A stretch of DNA of 64,000 nt from JADCRZ01 sp037718865 (GCA_037718865.1 JBBJMP010000014.1:62001-126000); one strand, 5' to 3'. Counted from the first letter of the stretch, positions 26,898 to 38,052 are shown. Notes: generated by a model not told the origin, from the sequence alone. Numbers and translations: made by a program.

Positions 26898-29800
26898 TTA
26901 AAATGCATAACGGGCTCCGAGCTGAATTTGGTAAGGCGTTCCATTAGCCTGCAATACACCAACATTTTCGTTCACACGGTAACTGTACTCTTTAGTGGTC
27001 TGGTTGAAGCCGGTTACAAATAATAAAGTCTGCGTACTAAATGTATTAAAGTTGAAGTTTCGTCCCCACTCTTTATTTAAAAGATTGGCAAAGTTGAACA
27101 CATCTACGCTTAGCGTAAACTTCTGCTTTTTTATAATGCTGAAATCTTTTGTCAAACGGAGATCAAAGATTCCGGAAAAGGGATTCTCTCCGCCATTACG
27201 GTCTGCGATCTTGCCGAGGTTATCTCTTATATATTCTCTAGACCTGTTATCCGGGTTATTCAGAACCTTCTCCATAGAAGTACGAATACCGGCAGGTGTT
27301 TTGGCGTCATTAGGATCAAATATAAAGGCCAGGTCATTATCGTTTCCGGGGCCACCCACGAAATCACCATTGATATCGGCATCTACAGTAAGTGTATAAC
27401 GGGTACCGCCAATACCTGTAAATCTTCCGCTTAAGTTAAAGCCTTTCCAGGAAGGAGTGGACCCATAAAAAACAAGCTTGTGTCTGAACTGGTTATCAGA
27501 AAAATTCATTTCAGACAAATCACGGGGATCTGACTTGATGGGACGGAAAGTAGAAGTGTTGGCAACGTTGCCGTTATAAGAAGTATTATCTTTTGTAATA
27601 TTATACGTGTAGCTGAAATTCACATACCCATCGCGGAAGTAACGGTATTCTCCATCCACAATAGCAATGGTAGAGTTCAACTTTGCGCCATTTGTAAACG
27701 CTAACGTCCTACCCACTGCCTGGGTCTTTCTTCCCAATACGTTATTTGTAATTCCGAAAGCGGATATAGTATTTGCAGGAACAAACACACCCCTGTTACC
27801 TTCATTAGCCAGAGTGAAATAGGGCTTATCCACCAGGTTCCTGTCAAGATATACATAGTTATCATACGTATAAGAGTAAAGCAGATTTACGCCTAAACGT
27901 AGTGTGTTTTCAAGCAGAATTTTATTATAAGATATATTGGCTTTGAAAATAGACGGTACCTGCAGATCAAGATCGTTTACATTGATAGTAGACACCGATT
28001 TTACGCCTGGTACTAGGCCTGGAGCCGCTGAAGGATCTCTTCTGTACAAGGGAAAATCAGGAACAGGAACAAGATTGTCGCTGGTGCTCCTGGTAATATC
28101 GATTGCAGCCACCTTAGTTCCACTGTTTTGAATATTATTTACTTGTGCGTAGGTAATGGGATTTGCTGAAAACATGCCGGCTCCCACTTTTACAATGTCT
28201 GTGCGTTTGCCTTCGATATCCCAGGTCAATTGCATCCTGGGTTGTACATTATTCCAGTCGGTAGGATTGTTATCAGTACGCAATCCCAATTCTTTTTCAA
28301 CAACCGGGTTATAATCTCCTGCGGTCAGGTAGCTGGTCACATCCCAACGAAGGCCAAAAGTAGCATCGACGTCTTTCCAGGGCAGAAACTGCACTTGGCC
28401 AAAAAGTGAACCGTTTAAAACATACTGCTGTACGGATGGCACACCGTTGATGGGTACTTCTCTTGCATAACGGGAAGGGTTCAGGTTATCAAAGTCTGCA
28501 AGGCTGTTGAAAATAAAACGCCCATTTTGCTCATTGGAAATATAGGTATCCAGATACGTTAGTGTGTTGTCGGTACCAAACGTAAAATTGTACTTGCCTT
28601 TTGTAATGAAGGAGGTATTGATCAACTGATACTGATCTTCAAGGTTGTCTTCTGGATTGAAACGCTGACCTCCAAGTTGCACGGTAGTATTACCTTGTGT
28701 ACCGTTAGGAAGAACAGAACGTACAGTAACAATAGCCCTGGGTATGTTGGAAGAAGGTAGTTCTGAGTTAGGAGCATAATTACGGGTTGCTCTTTGATAC
28801 TGAAATTTCAGCTCATTGAGGAAATTCGAATTAACCTGTGTGCGCAGAGAAAGTAAGGAGCTGTTTTCTTTCGATTTAAAATCGCCCCATACTTCATACA
28901 GGTTAATACTGCTGTTGTCATTGACGCTTACCGGGTTGTTCCAGTCACTATAGTTATTTCTAAAGGTCAACCTGTTTTTCTCATTAATCTGCCAGTCAAG
29001 GCGAAGCAAAAAAGTATTGGCCTTTGTTTTTCTGCCGAACTCACCTACCTGTTTATTATTGCTTAATCCATATTTTGTTCTGGCAATATTTAACATCGTA
29101 TCAAGAGCCCCTTTGCTGATTCGTTGGGCAATAGCATCATCATCCGATTGAATATCGGCAATAAAAAAGGGAGCCGAAGCATCTTCCCGGTCAAAAGCGG
29201 TAAAAAAATGAAGCTTGTTTTTGACAATAGGACCGCCCAGGCTAAACCCGTATTGATTATTGGTGAATTGCTGAACCCTTTTGTTTCCCCTGATATCATT
29301 AGGGCTGGCTAAGGCATCAGAACGATAGTAATCGAATACACTCCCGGTAAATGTATTGGTGCCCGACTTGGTAACGGCACTGATTGCACCGCCGCCCTGG
29401 CGTCCCTGTGTTACACTATATACGTTAGTAATTATTTCAAATTCGCGGATGGCTTCAAGGGATAGAGAAAAAGGGCCCCTTCCTATTTCTCCGCTTGTCA
29501 GATTATTTCGTGCGCTTACGCCATCAATAAGATAGTTGGTAGAGGAAAATCGCTGACCACTTAAGTTGGCGCCATTTGAAGTAGGAGCTAAGGAAGCAAG
29601 ATCATTGAAATTCCTGTTCTGCGCCGGTATTTGCTGAATGGTTCTTGAAGATATGGCAGTACTTGCACCAAGCCGGTCAATTCTACTGCTCACTGAACTG
29701 GAAGTTACTATTACTTCTGCAAGCGTTGCATTGTTTTCGGCCAGCACGAAATCATTTACAAGCTGATCGCCGAGATTAATGGTCAAGTTATTTTTGACCT

Positions 29801-30077
29801 GAGTGGCATATCCTACAAAGCTGACTTGTATAGAATAAGGGGAGCCTAATGGTAACTGTTTAAATAAGTAAGCACCTTTTGCATTTGTCTGCGTCGTGGA
29901 TCTAAAACCAGTCGAGTTGTTGATGATGGTTACCGTTGCAGCTGGCAAAGGCTTTTGCTGAACAGCTGAGATAGTTCCCCAGGCAGAGGCATCGGTTGAT
30001 TGACCAAAGGCAAACTGTGTCAACATGACTGGTCCCAATAAAAACAGGCACTTTAAACAGGGTAATATTTTCTTCAT
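26898..30077 (-). CDS. TonB-dependent receptor, Oar/CarboxypepD_reg type
   Basis: A 1059-residue outer-membrane receptor, convergent with the glycosidase gene. Signal peptide (LFLLGPVMLTQFAFG), a carboxypeptidase-regulatory domain (about 30-110: AATVTIINNSTGFRSTTQTN), a plug with INLGDQLVNDFVL and RNFNDLASLAPTSNGANLSG, and a long barrel ending in IQLGARYAF. The Oar-like group differs from SusC: it lacks the SusC plug signature and has no SusD partner here. These receptors are linked to protein/peptide or adhesion-related functions. It appears to be a single-gene unit, with a 424-bp upstream region. Confidence 0.9.
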   Translation of the reverse strand: MKKILPCLKCLFLLGPVMLTQFAFGQSTDASAWGTISAVQQKPLPAATVTIINNSTGFRSTTQTNAKGAYLFKQLPLGSPYSIQVSFVGYATQVKNNLTINLGDQLVNDFVLAENNATLAEVIVTSSSVSSRIDRLGASTAISSRTIQQIPAQNRNFNDLASLAPTSNGANLSGQRFSSTNYLIDGVSARNNLTSGEIGRGPFSLSLEAIREFEIITNVYSVTQGRQGGGAISAVTKSGTNTFTGSVFDYYRSDALASPNDIRGNKRVQQFTNNQYGFSLGGPIVKNKLHFFTAFDREDASAPFFIADIQSDDDAIAQRISKGALDTMLNIARTKYGLSNNKQVGEFGRKTKANTFLLRLDWQINEKNRLTFRNNYSDWNNPVSVNDNSSINLYEVWGDFKSKENSSLLSLRTQVNSNFLNELKFQYQRATRNYAPNSELPSSNIPRAIVTVRSVLPNGTQGNTTVQLGGQRFNPEDNLEDQYQLINTSFITKGKYNFTFGTDNTLTYLDTYISNEQNGRFIFNSLADFDNLNPSRYAREVPINGVPSVQQYVLNGSLFGQVQFLPWKDVDATFGLRWDVTSYLTAGDYNPVVEKELGLRTDNNPTDWNNVQPRMQLTWDIEGKRTDIVKVGAGMFSANPITYAQVNNIQNSGTKVAAIDITRSTSDNLVPVPDFPLYRRDPSAAPGLVPGVKSVSTINVNDLDLQVPSIFKANISYNKILLENTLRLGVNLLYSYTYDNYVYLDRNLVDKPYFTLANEGNRGVFVPANTISAFGITNNVLGRKTQAVGRTLAFTNGAKLNSTIAIVDGEYRYFRDGYVNFSYTYNITKDNTSYNGNVANTSTFRPIKSDPRDLSEMNFSDNQFRHKLVFYGSTPSWKGFNLSGRFTGIGGTRYTLTVDADINGDFVGGPGNDNDLAFIFDPNDAKTPAGIRTSMEKVLNNPDNRSREYIRDNLGKIADRNGGENPFSGIFDLRLTKDFSIIKKQKFTLSVDVFNFANLLNKEWGRNFNFNTFSTQTLLFVTGFNQTTKEYSYRVNENVGVLQANGTPYQIQLGARYAF

Positions 30078-30501
30078 CGAGGAATAGTTTGAGCCGGCAA
30101 ATGTGCTGGTGTACTATGACTAAATTCTTACGTAAACGTTATTAAATGATGAACAAAGAATAACTCAGATATGGATCACCCCAAACAGATGATAAAAGAT
30201 AGCCAGGAATTGGATAAAAAATTGAAAGAGCAAAAAGGAAAAAAACATTAATGCAGTTTTAGTAATTCCTCAGTGCTCTTTGTGTGCATTCCCTTGCGGT
30301 TCTTTGTGGTTTATTAAGAATTAATGATTAGATAAAGAAGCTCTTGTTACAATATACTGTTGCCTTACTACATTCGCATTTTAAGTGAGAAGAGCACAGT
30401 AGACTCTCCTTAATAATAACCGAATCTTCAAATCGTACCCTTTATTACTTGTCGAATACTTCAAAGGGTGTTTAATATGCATTTGTCTTAAATCATTATC
30501 A
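30078..30501. other. Divergent intergenic region with phased CACAAAG-type tract
   Basis: A 424-bp gap between the Oar-like receptor (minus) and the broken SusC (plus). At 30268-30314 the minus strand carries ACCACAAAGA, ACCGCAAGGG, then CACACAAAGA, a 10-bp-phased degenerate repeat of a kind I recall as common in intergenic Bacteroidota DNA. I see no gene or clear promoter pair. Confidence 0.4.
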
Positions 30502-31186
30502 ATGAAAAAAATTTACTTTAGTATTAAAACAGGTTTTGCTTTACTGGTACTACTGCTGGTGATTAACTGCATAGTATATGCACAGCAAAATTCCAATGCG
30601 GTAAAAGGTATTGTAAAGAATCAGAAAGGCGAAACCCTGCAAGGTGTCACCGTAACTATTCAGAACAAAGACAGCAGTGTAGTTCCCACTGCTGTTACTA
30701 ATGCCTCTGGTGTTTTTACCGTAAACAATTTACAGCCTGGAAATTCGTACGTTTTCAAATTATCACATGTGGGTTATGAGAACCATGTGTTGCCTAACTA
30801 TACATACAACGGGGGCGACGAAATTAACCTATCGTTACAGCTTTCAGCTACCAGCGAAGCGCTCAATGAAGTGGTTGTAGTAGGTTATGGTACACAGAAA
30901 AAAATAAATCTGACAGGCGCAGTAGATCAGGTATCCGGAGATGTATTAGACAACAGGGCCGTACCTAACTTTTCCCAGGGATTACAGGGAATCATACCCA
31001 ACTTAAACATAAGGCTTGGTGATGGCAAACCCACTCAGGCGCCTTCTTACAATGTAAGAGGTACTACCTCTATCGGGCAGGGTGGTAGCGCTTTGGTGTT
31101 GATAGATGGTGTAGAAGGAGATCCCAGCATGCTTAATCCTGCGGATATAGCTACCATATCAGTATTGAAAGATGCTGCATCTACGA
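30502..31186 (+). pseudogene. SusC-like receptor, truncated N-terminal remnant
   Basis: The first 228 or so residues of a SusC: signal peptide (GFALLVLLLVINCIVYAQ), CarboxypepD_reg domain, LNEVVVVGYGTQKKINLTGA, and plug up to ISVLKDAAST. Normally AIYG(A/S)R and 800 more residues follow. Instead the DNA jumps at about 31180-31186 into an internal piece of a SusD gene in another frame, and translation stops at 31206. The barrel is entirely lost, so no transporter can be made. Confidence 0.9.
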
Positions 31187-31239
31187 CGGAGGAACCAGAA
31201 ATATAAATTCAATTTCTATCATACGTTTTGGGGAAGTAT

Positions 31240-31244
31240 TATTG
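31240..31244. repeat. 5-bp target-site duplication, left copy
   Basis: TATTG directly outside the left inverted repeat of the IS, matched by TATTG at 32846-32850. Removing the IS and one copy restores the SusD frame (GAA GTA TTA TTG AAT TAC), which confirms the ends. Confidence 0.8.
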
Positions 31245-32845
31245 ACTTAAGTTTCGCAGTTAAATTACGTTAGAATTTGTTTATGTTTTGGAGATATTAA
31301 TTCCAATATTCCATTTAATTTACCGGAGTTGATAATCTTGTTGATGCATATATCAATATCTTCCACAAATACATCTAACGTTTCGATAATGATTTTCATA
31401 ATAACTATTAATAGTTCCCATAACCTTATATGCAGCCTTTGTTCCATCATTTCTTCACCGGTAGCTCTGAATAATTCTCCTCTGGTTTCATAGTCATCGA
31501 AGCGTTTTCTTAAGGTAAGCAGGATATATTGAATCATGGTAATGGTAGTGTCTGCTATCTGCGCTTCCAGGCTTTTAGATTGGCATCCTCCCAGATTCAG
31601 GTATTGCTTGCTTTCTTTAAAGAACACCTCGATAGTCCACCGTACCTGATATTGCTCCATTACTTTACTATAAGAAAGAGCAGTATCGGTTGATAAAATC
31701 AAATGCCATTTACCTTTTTGACCAAACCGGCTAAAAAATAATCTGACCGGGTATTCTTTGTACATGACATCCACTATCAAATAACTTGCTCTAAGCTTAC
31801 TGCAACGTTTGATACCTGTATTGCGTTTGACCCTGGTTAACAATTCGGTGGCACTATAATACTTTCCTTTGTACAAGTATTTAGCTTTGCCCATTTTCAT
31901 CATTCCGATCAGGTGCACGTTTTGTTTGCTATAACTCCTTACGCATTCGATCATCCGTTCTGAAGTAAACCAACTGTCCATCAGCACATAATCTACTTTT
32001 AACAATCGAAGCGCCCTTTTAATCATCTCTATCCCAACCTCGGTTTTACTCCTGTCTACCTCCCTGGCTCTTTTATTACTTTCACTGTCTTCAAGGCGAC
32101 ATCCTTTATATTGCCGCTTTAATTGCTTTTTAGTCAATCCATAAGGCTTTTGTTCATTTTTGCCTTTTTCCCGGTGCAATGAAAAATCCAGCGGCAGATT
32201 ACTTTTTCCATCATAATAACACAACAGCAATAAACGAAGCCCTAACTGATAGCTATGGTTCACATGATCCCAAAGCTTGCCTGTAAATTCTATAGCCCTC
32301 CCTGATTTATGCAACAAGGAATCATCTATGATCAAACAACGTTTGGCTTGTGTTTCAGCCTCCCCCTTCTTTTCAATAATGACCACGAATCGTTTTACAA
32401 AACTCATCAGCAACCTACGCCATGGAATGGTTTGCATGTTCTTAAATCTGTAATACACATCCTTGTCAGCACCGGACAAATCTTTGCTACGCGATTTAAA
32501 TAGCGCATGTATACTGGCATGTTTAAGAAAAGGCAAAATGATCAACACCGGAAATACATCAATAATATGATAGCCTCTTTTCTTCAATGGCTTTAATACA
32601 CCATACACCCTTTTAAATTCAAAGAACGAAAGTAGATTAACGAGGTAATCCACCATTTTTGTTGAATTGGAAAAATATTTTTTTAACTCTTCTACCGATT
32701 GAATATCTTTGGATTGCAGCATGACCTTGTACAAGTTTAGTACCTTTAAGTTACTGAATTTCAGTAGCTTACACAAGAATTCATGCTGCTTTTTTTATTT
32801 ATTTTTCTTTTCTTTCCATCTAAATTTTATCTGCGAAACTTGAGT
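31245..32845 (-). mobile_element. IS4-family insertion sequence, 1601 bp
   Basis: Terminal inverted repeats are ACTTAAGTTTCGCAG at the left and ACTCAAGTTTCGCAG at the right (read inward), with one mismatch in 15. They enclose a single transposase gene on the minus strand. A 5-bp TATTG duplication flanks it. The insertion interrupts a SusD fragment. Both ends and the transposase look intact, so the copy could be active. Confidence 0.9.
31265..32776 (-). CDS. IS4-family transposase (DDE)
   Basis: A 503-residue transposase filling the IS. The catalytic acidic residues are D151/D152 in RCLIIDDSLLHKSG, D267 in VLMDSWFTSE and E383. E383 lies in the IS4 signature Y-(2)-R-(3)-E-(6)-K: Y376, R379, E383 and K390 in YQVRWTIEVFFKESK. 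Length is normal for the family and no frameshift is seen. It cuts and pastes the element using the 15-bp ends. It lies opposite to the interrupted SusCD remnants. Confidence 0.95.
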   Translation of the reverse strand: MCKLLKFSNLKVLNLYKVMLQSKDIQSVEELKKYFSNSTKMVDYLVNLLSFFEFKRVYGVLKPLKKRGYHIIDVFPVLIILPFLKHASIHALFKSRSKDLSGADKDVYYRFKNMQTIPWRRLLMSFVKRFVVIIEKKGEAETQAKRCLIIDDSLLHKSGRAIEFTGKLWDHVNHSYQLGLRLLLLCYYDGKSNLPLDFSLHREKGKNEQKPYGLTKKQLKRQYKGCRLEDSESNKRAREVDRSKTEVGIEMIKRALRLLKVDYVLMDSWFTSERMIECVRSYSKQNVHLIGMMKMGKAKYLYKGKYYSATELLTRVKRNTGIKRCSKLRASYLIVDVMYKEYPVRLFFSRFGQKGKWHLILSTDTALSYSKVMEQYQVRWTIEVFFKESKQYLNLGGCQSKSLEAQIADTTITMIQYILLTLRKRFDDYETRGELFRATGEEMMEQRLHIRLWELLIVIMKIIIETLDVFVEDIDICINKIINSGKLNGILELISPKHKQILT

Positions 32846-32850
32846 TATTG
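32846..32850. repeat. 5-bp target-site duplication, right copy
   Basis: TATTG directly after the right inverted repeat, identical to 31240-31244. Confidence 0.8.
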
Positions 32851-32910
32851 AATTACGCGGAGGCAAAAGTAGAACTGGGTGCATTAACGGATACAGACTG
32901 GAATAAAACG

Positions 32911-33244
32911 AAATATCCAGATTATATGCCCGCTACACGGAGCTCCTCCGGAGATGAAATTTTCTGTCCGTTATCATCTATAAACACGTAGCTCCTCCTC
33001 CGGAGCAAAAAAGAGAAAAGGCAAACCTGTCAAACCATTACAGATTTGATCCACGGCTAACGGAGCGAATCCAACATGGGGATGGGAGCTTTTCACTTAT
33101 GCCATGATTGGCAATCAGTTCGTTTCTTTTGTGTTAACGCATTATTATAAAATTGTTGTTTTAAAATCATCTTATGTTTAAATTTTTGATTCCTGAATTT
33201 CTTACACAATAATCCCGTCACTTTTGCGGCCAAATCAACTATTC
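32911..33244. other. Intergenic region with CTCCGGAG palindromes
   Basis: After the SusD remnant the DNA has no recognisable gene. Overlapping palindromes GGAGCTCC and CTCCGGAG lie at 32939-32953. A related GCTCC-TCCTCC-GGAGC hairpin lies at 32991-33006. They look like two copies of a short REP-like repeat separated by about 40 bp. The remainder is AT-rich and should carry the promoter of the third SusC. Confidence 0.5.
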
Positions 33245-36200
33245 ATGAAATTGGTCAATCATTACGGGAGAAAGGCGCTTTTTCTCATAACTGCTTTTTT
33301 TAGCATTCACTGCATAGCTTTTAGCCAGACTATCAGCGGTGTTGTTTCAGACAGCACAGGCCAGCCCTTAGCAGGAGCCACTGTTGAGATTAAAAATACA
33401 TCCGCACGTACATCAACGCAGGTTGATGGAGCATATACCATTACGGGCAGAAAACTCCTGACAACAAAGGATATCCTTGTTTTCAGTTTCACCGGTTATA
33501 CTACTACAGAGGTGCCCTTTAGTGGAAATACCAACATGAACATACAGCTACAAGCGACCCAAAATGTGTTGAATGAAGTTGTTGTAACCGCCTTAGGCAT
33601 AAAGCGTGCTGAGAAATCTCTTGGCTATGCTGCACAATCAGTGAATGAGAATGCAGTAAAAGACGCAAAGGCGAACAATTGGATTAACACACTATCAGGC
33701 AAAGTAGCCGGTCTGAACATTCAGGGCACGGGCTCGGGACCAATGGGATCATCAAGGATAACGCTGCGAGGAGAATCGTCTCTTAACCTGGAGAATAATC
33801 AGGCATTGATTGTTGTGGACGGTGTGCCGGTGAGCAGCAGGATAACAGGTACGGGTTATAAAGCTCACCTGGCCGCAGACAATCCGGTAGATTTTGGTTC
33901 AACGGTATCAGACATTAACCCCGATGATATCGAAAAGATCACCGTATTAAAAGGCGCCGGCGCAACTGCACTTTACGGAAGCCGTGCAGCTGGTGGAGCC
34001 ATAATCATCACGACTAAATCGGGGCAACGTAAAGGGAAAGGAATAGGTGTGACTTACAATTCCAATGTAAGTATTGACCAGGTAAACAGGTGGCCCGACT
34101 ACCAGTTTGAATATGGTGAAGGAAGAACAAGTGTTTACTACTCATACCTGGATAGTCCCGATGGTCCGAACACCAGTACGAATGTGGCGGCAGGAAGGGC
34201 CTGGGGCCCTAAATTAAATGGCCAGATGTATTACCAGTACAACCCGGATGCACCAGACGGAAAGCCAACTGAGCGTACACCGTGGGTGCCCCATACGGAT
34301 TACATATCCGGTTTTTTTAAAACCGGTGTTACGGTCTCCAACAGTATCTCTTTGGAAGGCGGCAACGAAAGGGGTTCCGCGCGTTTATCGTTCACTCACC
34401 TGAAAAACAAATGGATACTGCCCAATACCGGTTTTGAAAGAATAAATGCCGCTTTGTCTATCAATCAAAATATCTCAGACAGGTTGAAACTAACCGGGAA
34501 GGTTAATTATACCAATAAAAAAAGTGATAACCTGCCCGCTGCAGGGTATAATAACCAGACCATCATGTACTTTCTGATTATCGGCACCGCGCCTAACATC
34601 AGGCCTGAATGGTTTAAACCTTACTGGCAGCCGGGATTAGAGAACGTACAGCAAAAAAATCCATTTAATACCGGCCCCGATAATCCTTATTTAGACCTGT
34701 ACGTAATGCTGAACAAGATGAATAAGCACGGCGTTGTTGGAAACATTTCTGCTGCCTACCAGCTTTCCGATAAATTAGAGCTGATGGTGCGTACAGGAAT
34801 GGATATGTCATTTGAATTCAGGTCGCAGCAACGGCCTTTCAGCATGACCAAATTTCCAAGGGGCATGTACAGAGAGCAGAACGTTTTCAGTTATGAAAAT
34901 AACACGGATGCCCTAATTACGTATAAGGACAAGTTCAACAGCCTGTTTAAATACACTGTATCGGCCGGAGCTAATGTTATGAGGCAAACCTATGATTTCG
35001 CAGGTTTGTATGCCGACCAGTTAGCACAGCCAGGTGTCTACCAGATCTCCAACAGCCTCGACCAGGCGGTTGCCGATCCGTTTAAAACCAAAAAGCCATC
35101 CATAGCGTTTATGGATTGGCACAGCTTTCTTATGATGAGAAAATCTTTGTAGACTTAACGGGACGGAACGATTGGTCGAGTTCACTGCCTTATGGTAACA
35201 ATTCCTTTTTCTATCCTTCCGTCAGCACCAGTTTTTTGGTAAGTGACCTTTTTACATTGCCTTCAGCCGTTTCATTTGCAAAGCTAAGGTTCTCCTGGGC
35301 ACAGGTTGGTAATGATACAAGGCCCTACCAGACTGATAAATACTACGACAGGGTTTACAGCAACAGCTTTACCAATTCTTCCACTTTGTATAACCCTGAT
35401 TTAAAGCCGGAAATAACCTCCAGCTACGAAGCAGGTATCGATGTAAGATTGTTCAATAACCGCATAGGTATAGACATGTCTGTCTATGACAATAAAAGCA
35501 GGAATCAGATATTAGCGATACCACTCGATCCGGTTTCGGGATACTCGAACGCTTTGGTGAATGCAGGGTTGATCAATAGCAAAGGGATTGAAGTGATGCT
35601 GACGGGCAAACCGGTTAAAACTAAAAATGTCGAATGGAGTACAACGCTTACCTGGTCGCGCAACAGGAGTTATGTAAGGGAATTGGCCGAAGGTATAACC
35701 AACCAGATCATCTACAGCCATGAAAGCAATGTATCCATTGAAGCCAGAGTCGGTGGTAGGATGGGAGATCTGTATGGCCGCGGGTTTCAACGTTCGCCTG
35801 AAGGGAAAATTATCTATTCATCAGTTGGTCTGCCAGCGCCTTTGAATCCGGTCACAAAAAAATGGGGCAATGCTTTTGCCGACTGGAAGGCAGGATTGAT
35901 GAATGAATTTACCATTCGCTCATTCAGGATAAGCATTTTGTTCGATGGCCAAAAAGGCGGCAGCCTGTATTCGCAGACCAATCACAAGAGTAATACCCTT
36001 GGTAAAACAACAGTTACGTTGCCCGGACGTGATGATGGAATTATAGGCGATGGGGTTGTGGCAGGCGCAGATGGCAAATACTCAGCCAACACAATTAAAG
36101 TGCCCGCCAGCTCATACTATGATAATTATTATACCATCAGCAACGCGGAAACAAATATTTTTGATGCATCGTATGTAAAATTAAGAGAGGCCCGGGTAGA

Positions 36201-36411
36201 GTTCAATCTTCCCCAAAAGTTATTGAAGGGCATTGGCATAACACAATCCAGCGTGGCTCTTTACGGCAGGGAATTATTCAACTTCACCGACTTCCCTGGC
36301 TTTGATCCGGAAGGTGGTAATTTGAATAGTGGAACATTAATTCCTGGAGTCGAGTTAATGCAGTTCCCGTCCACCAGAAATATAGGAGTAAATCTTACCT
36401 TGAAATTCTAA
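33245..36411 (+). pseudogene. SusC/RagA TonB-linked receptor with a single frameshift
   Basis: A near complete SusC in two frames. It starts at the ATG at 33245 (MKLVNHYGRKALFLITAFFS, signal ends at AFSQ); a TTG start at 33224 is unnecessary. The first frame has CarboxypepD_reg, LNEVVVTALGIKRAEKSLGY and plug, and stops at 35152. The second frame continues the barrel from SVYGLAQLSYDEKIF to the terminal IGVNLTLKF. Adding one A to the A5 run at 35090-35094 gives a seamless KTKKAIHSVYGLAQ. The VTALGIKR box marks the SusC group that pairs with SusD-like_2 proteins. It may be a true frameshift or a homopolymer consensus error; all domains are otherwise intact. Confidence 0.88.
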
Positions 36412-36438
36412 CCCATACATTCATCTACAACAAAAAAT

Positions 36439-37923
36439 ATGGCAACGTTAAAAAAGACATATACCACCTTCCTGGTTCTTTGCCTGGCTTGGATTTCATG
36501 TACCAAAGACTTCAAGGAGTTAAACACGGACCCTAATCGCCCGAAAGAAATTACCCCTGGTGTAATGCTTGGGCAATTGCAGTACCGGATCGTTAACAAC
36601 AGTGTACAGGCCGGACGAAATTTCACGCATGAATTAATGCAGGTAGATGCTCCCCGTGGCAGCGCTGGTGGGGCTGGTCTTCACAGATATATAGTAAATC
36701 CGGGTGCGGCAGTATGGAGCAGCTTTTACACATACATGACGGATATTGAAGATATATATGCCATTTCAGACCGCTTAAAAGAAAATAATTATAAAGCAAT
36801 AGCGCTTGTGTATAGATGCTGGGCATACGCTATCTTAACGGACCTGTATGGAGATATACCTTATTCACAGGCTACAAAAGCAACAGAAGGCAGTTTTCAG
36901 GCGGCGTTTGACAAGCAGAAAGATATTTATATTCAGCTCTTAAAAGATCTGGATGCCGCCAATACGCTTTTTGATGATACGAAAGCCTTAACTTATGGAG
37001 GTGACCTGGTTTACAACGCCAACGCGCTTACAGGTGGAAAAAATTTGGGTATTCAGAAATGGAAGAAGTTTGCCAATTCACTAAAACTCCGGCTGCTGCT
37101 GAGGATATCCAGGCGCAACGGGGAAGTAAATGTGCACGAACAGATCAATGCCATACTAAATGATCCGGCAAAGTACCCGGTGTTTGCAGCCAATGCTGAT
37201 GAGGCTATTTTTAAATATACCGGCACCTTTCCCTATTTCAACCCATATTACAATGCAAGAACGCTCGACTGGAGAGAAGGAACGTATTTCACCGAGTTCT
37301 TCGTTAATAAAATGAACGCCGACAATGATCCACGCAGGGCAGTCTGGATGACAACGGTAAATGTAAATGGCGCTAATGTCTACCAGGGTATCAGAAGCGG
37401 TTATCCTACTTCTGTTGAATATGCCGTAGGTAAAAATTCCAGCTACGCCGATGCCCTTAAGACGTTACCGCAGCTTGGTGTAATGATGACCTTTGCTGAA
37501 GTTGAATTTATAAAAGCCGAGCTGGCTTTGAAAGATTTTGCTACAGGTAAAACAGCTAAGCAGCACTATGAAAATGGCATCACCGCATCCATGGTGCAAT
37601 GGGGAGCGGCAATGCCCGCCGGTTATCTGCAACAGACAGGGGTAGCCTATAATGCGAATGCTGATGCTGAACAACAATTGGAAAAAATTATGTTGCAGAA
37701 ATATTACGCCTACTTTTTTGTCGACTACCAGTCCTGGTTTGAAAAGCGAAGAACGGGCTATCCGGTTCTTCCAAGAGGCGCAGGCATTCCCGCGGAAAAT
37801 AAATTTCCCAGCCGCGTGCCTTATCCAACCTATTTACAGTCGCTAAACCCTGCAAACCTGGAAGCTGCAAAGGCATCAATGGGCGGGGATGATAGTAATA
37901 TAAAAGTATGGTGGGAAAAATAA
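36439..37923 (+). CDS. SusD-like lipoprotein, SusD-like_2 group
   Basis: A 494-residue lipoprotein with signal KKTYTTFLVLCLAWISC and mature CTKDFKELNTDPNRPKEITP, the usual start of the SusD-like_2 (SusD/RagB homologue) group. Helical SusD core: VYRCWAYAILTDLYGDIPYS and MMTFAEVEFIKAELALK. The C-terminal FFVDYQSWFEKRRTGYPVLP is also typical. It follows the frameshifted SusC by 27 bp and would bind that receptor's ligand. If the SusC is truly broken, this protein has no channel partner here. Confidence 0.93.
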   Translation: MATLKKTYTTFLVLCLAWISCTKDFKELNTDPNRPKEITPGVMLGQLQYRIVNNSVQAGRNFTHELMQVDAPRGSAGGAGLHRYIVNPGAAVWSSFYTYMTDIEDIYAISDRLKENNYKAIALVYRCWAYAILTDLYGDIPYSQATKATEGSFQAAFDKQKDIYIQLLKDLDAANTLFDDTKALTYGGDLVYNANALTGGKNLGIQKWKKFANSLKLRLLLRISRRNGEVNVHEQINAILNDPAKYPVFAANADEAIFKYTGTFPYFNPYYNARTLDWREGTYFTEFFVNKMNADNDPRRAVWMTTVNVNGANVYQGIRSGYPTSVEYAVGKNSSYADALKTLPQLGVMMTFAEVEFIKAELALKDFATGKTAKQHYENGITASMVQWGAAMPAGYLQQTGVAYNANADAEQQLEKIMLQKYYAYFFVDYQSWFEKRRTGYPVLPRGAGIPAENKFPSRVPYPTYLQSLNPANLEAAKASMGGDDSNIKVWWEK

Positions 37924-38052
37924 GCACCTGTCATTGGCATGAAGCGCCACGGCAGCATCACACTTAATATTTATATTGCGCTTCATTGAAACCTCCGCAA
38001 CCTGGGTATTGAAAACCTTGAAGCAACCACGCAGTAAATAAATTACTAAACC

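Larger units (their letters stand above)
31183..32910 (+). pseudogene. SusD remnant, split by the IS4 element
   Basis: Reading from about 31183 gives YDGGTRNINSISIIRFGEVL, and after the IS, from 32851, NYAEAKVELGALTDTDWNKT. Joined across the IS these form the SusD C-terminal core (RFGEVLL-NYAEAKVELG), followed by loss of homology. This shows that the flanks of the IS were once one continuous gene. The start of this SusD and the end of the preceding SusC are missing, so a deletion fused susC' to susD'. The coordinates include the inserted IS. Confidence 0.85.

Noticed and set aside
30268..30314. Phased CACAAAG-type tract considered as a CRISPR-like or tandem repeat
   Set aside because: Copies are degenerate, about 10 bp apart and without spacers; it resembles common intergenic sequence.
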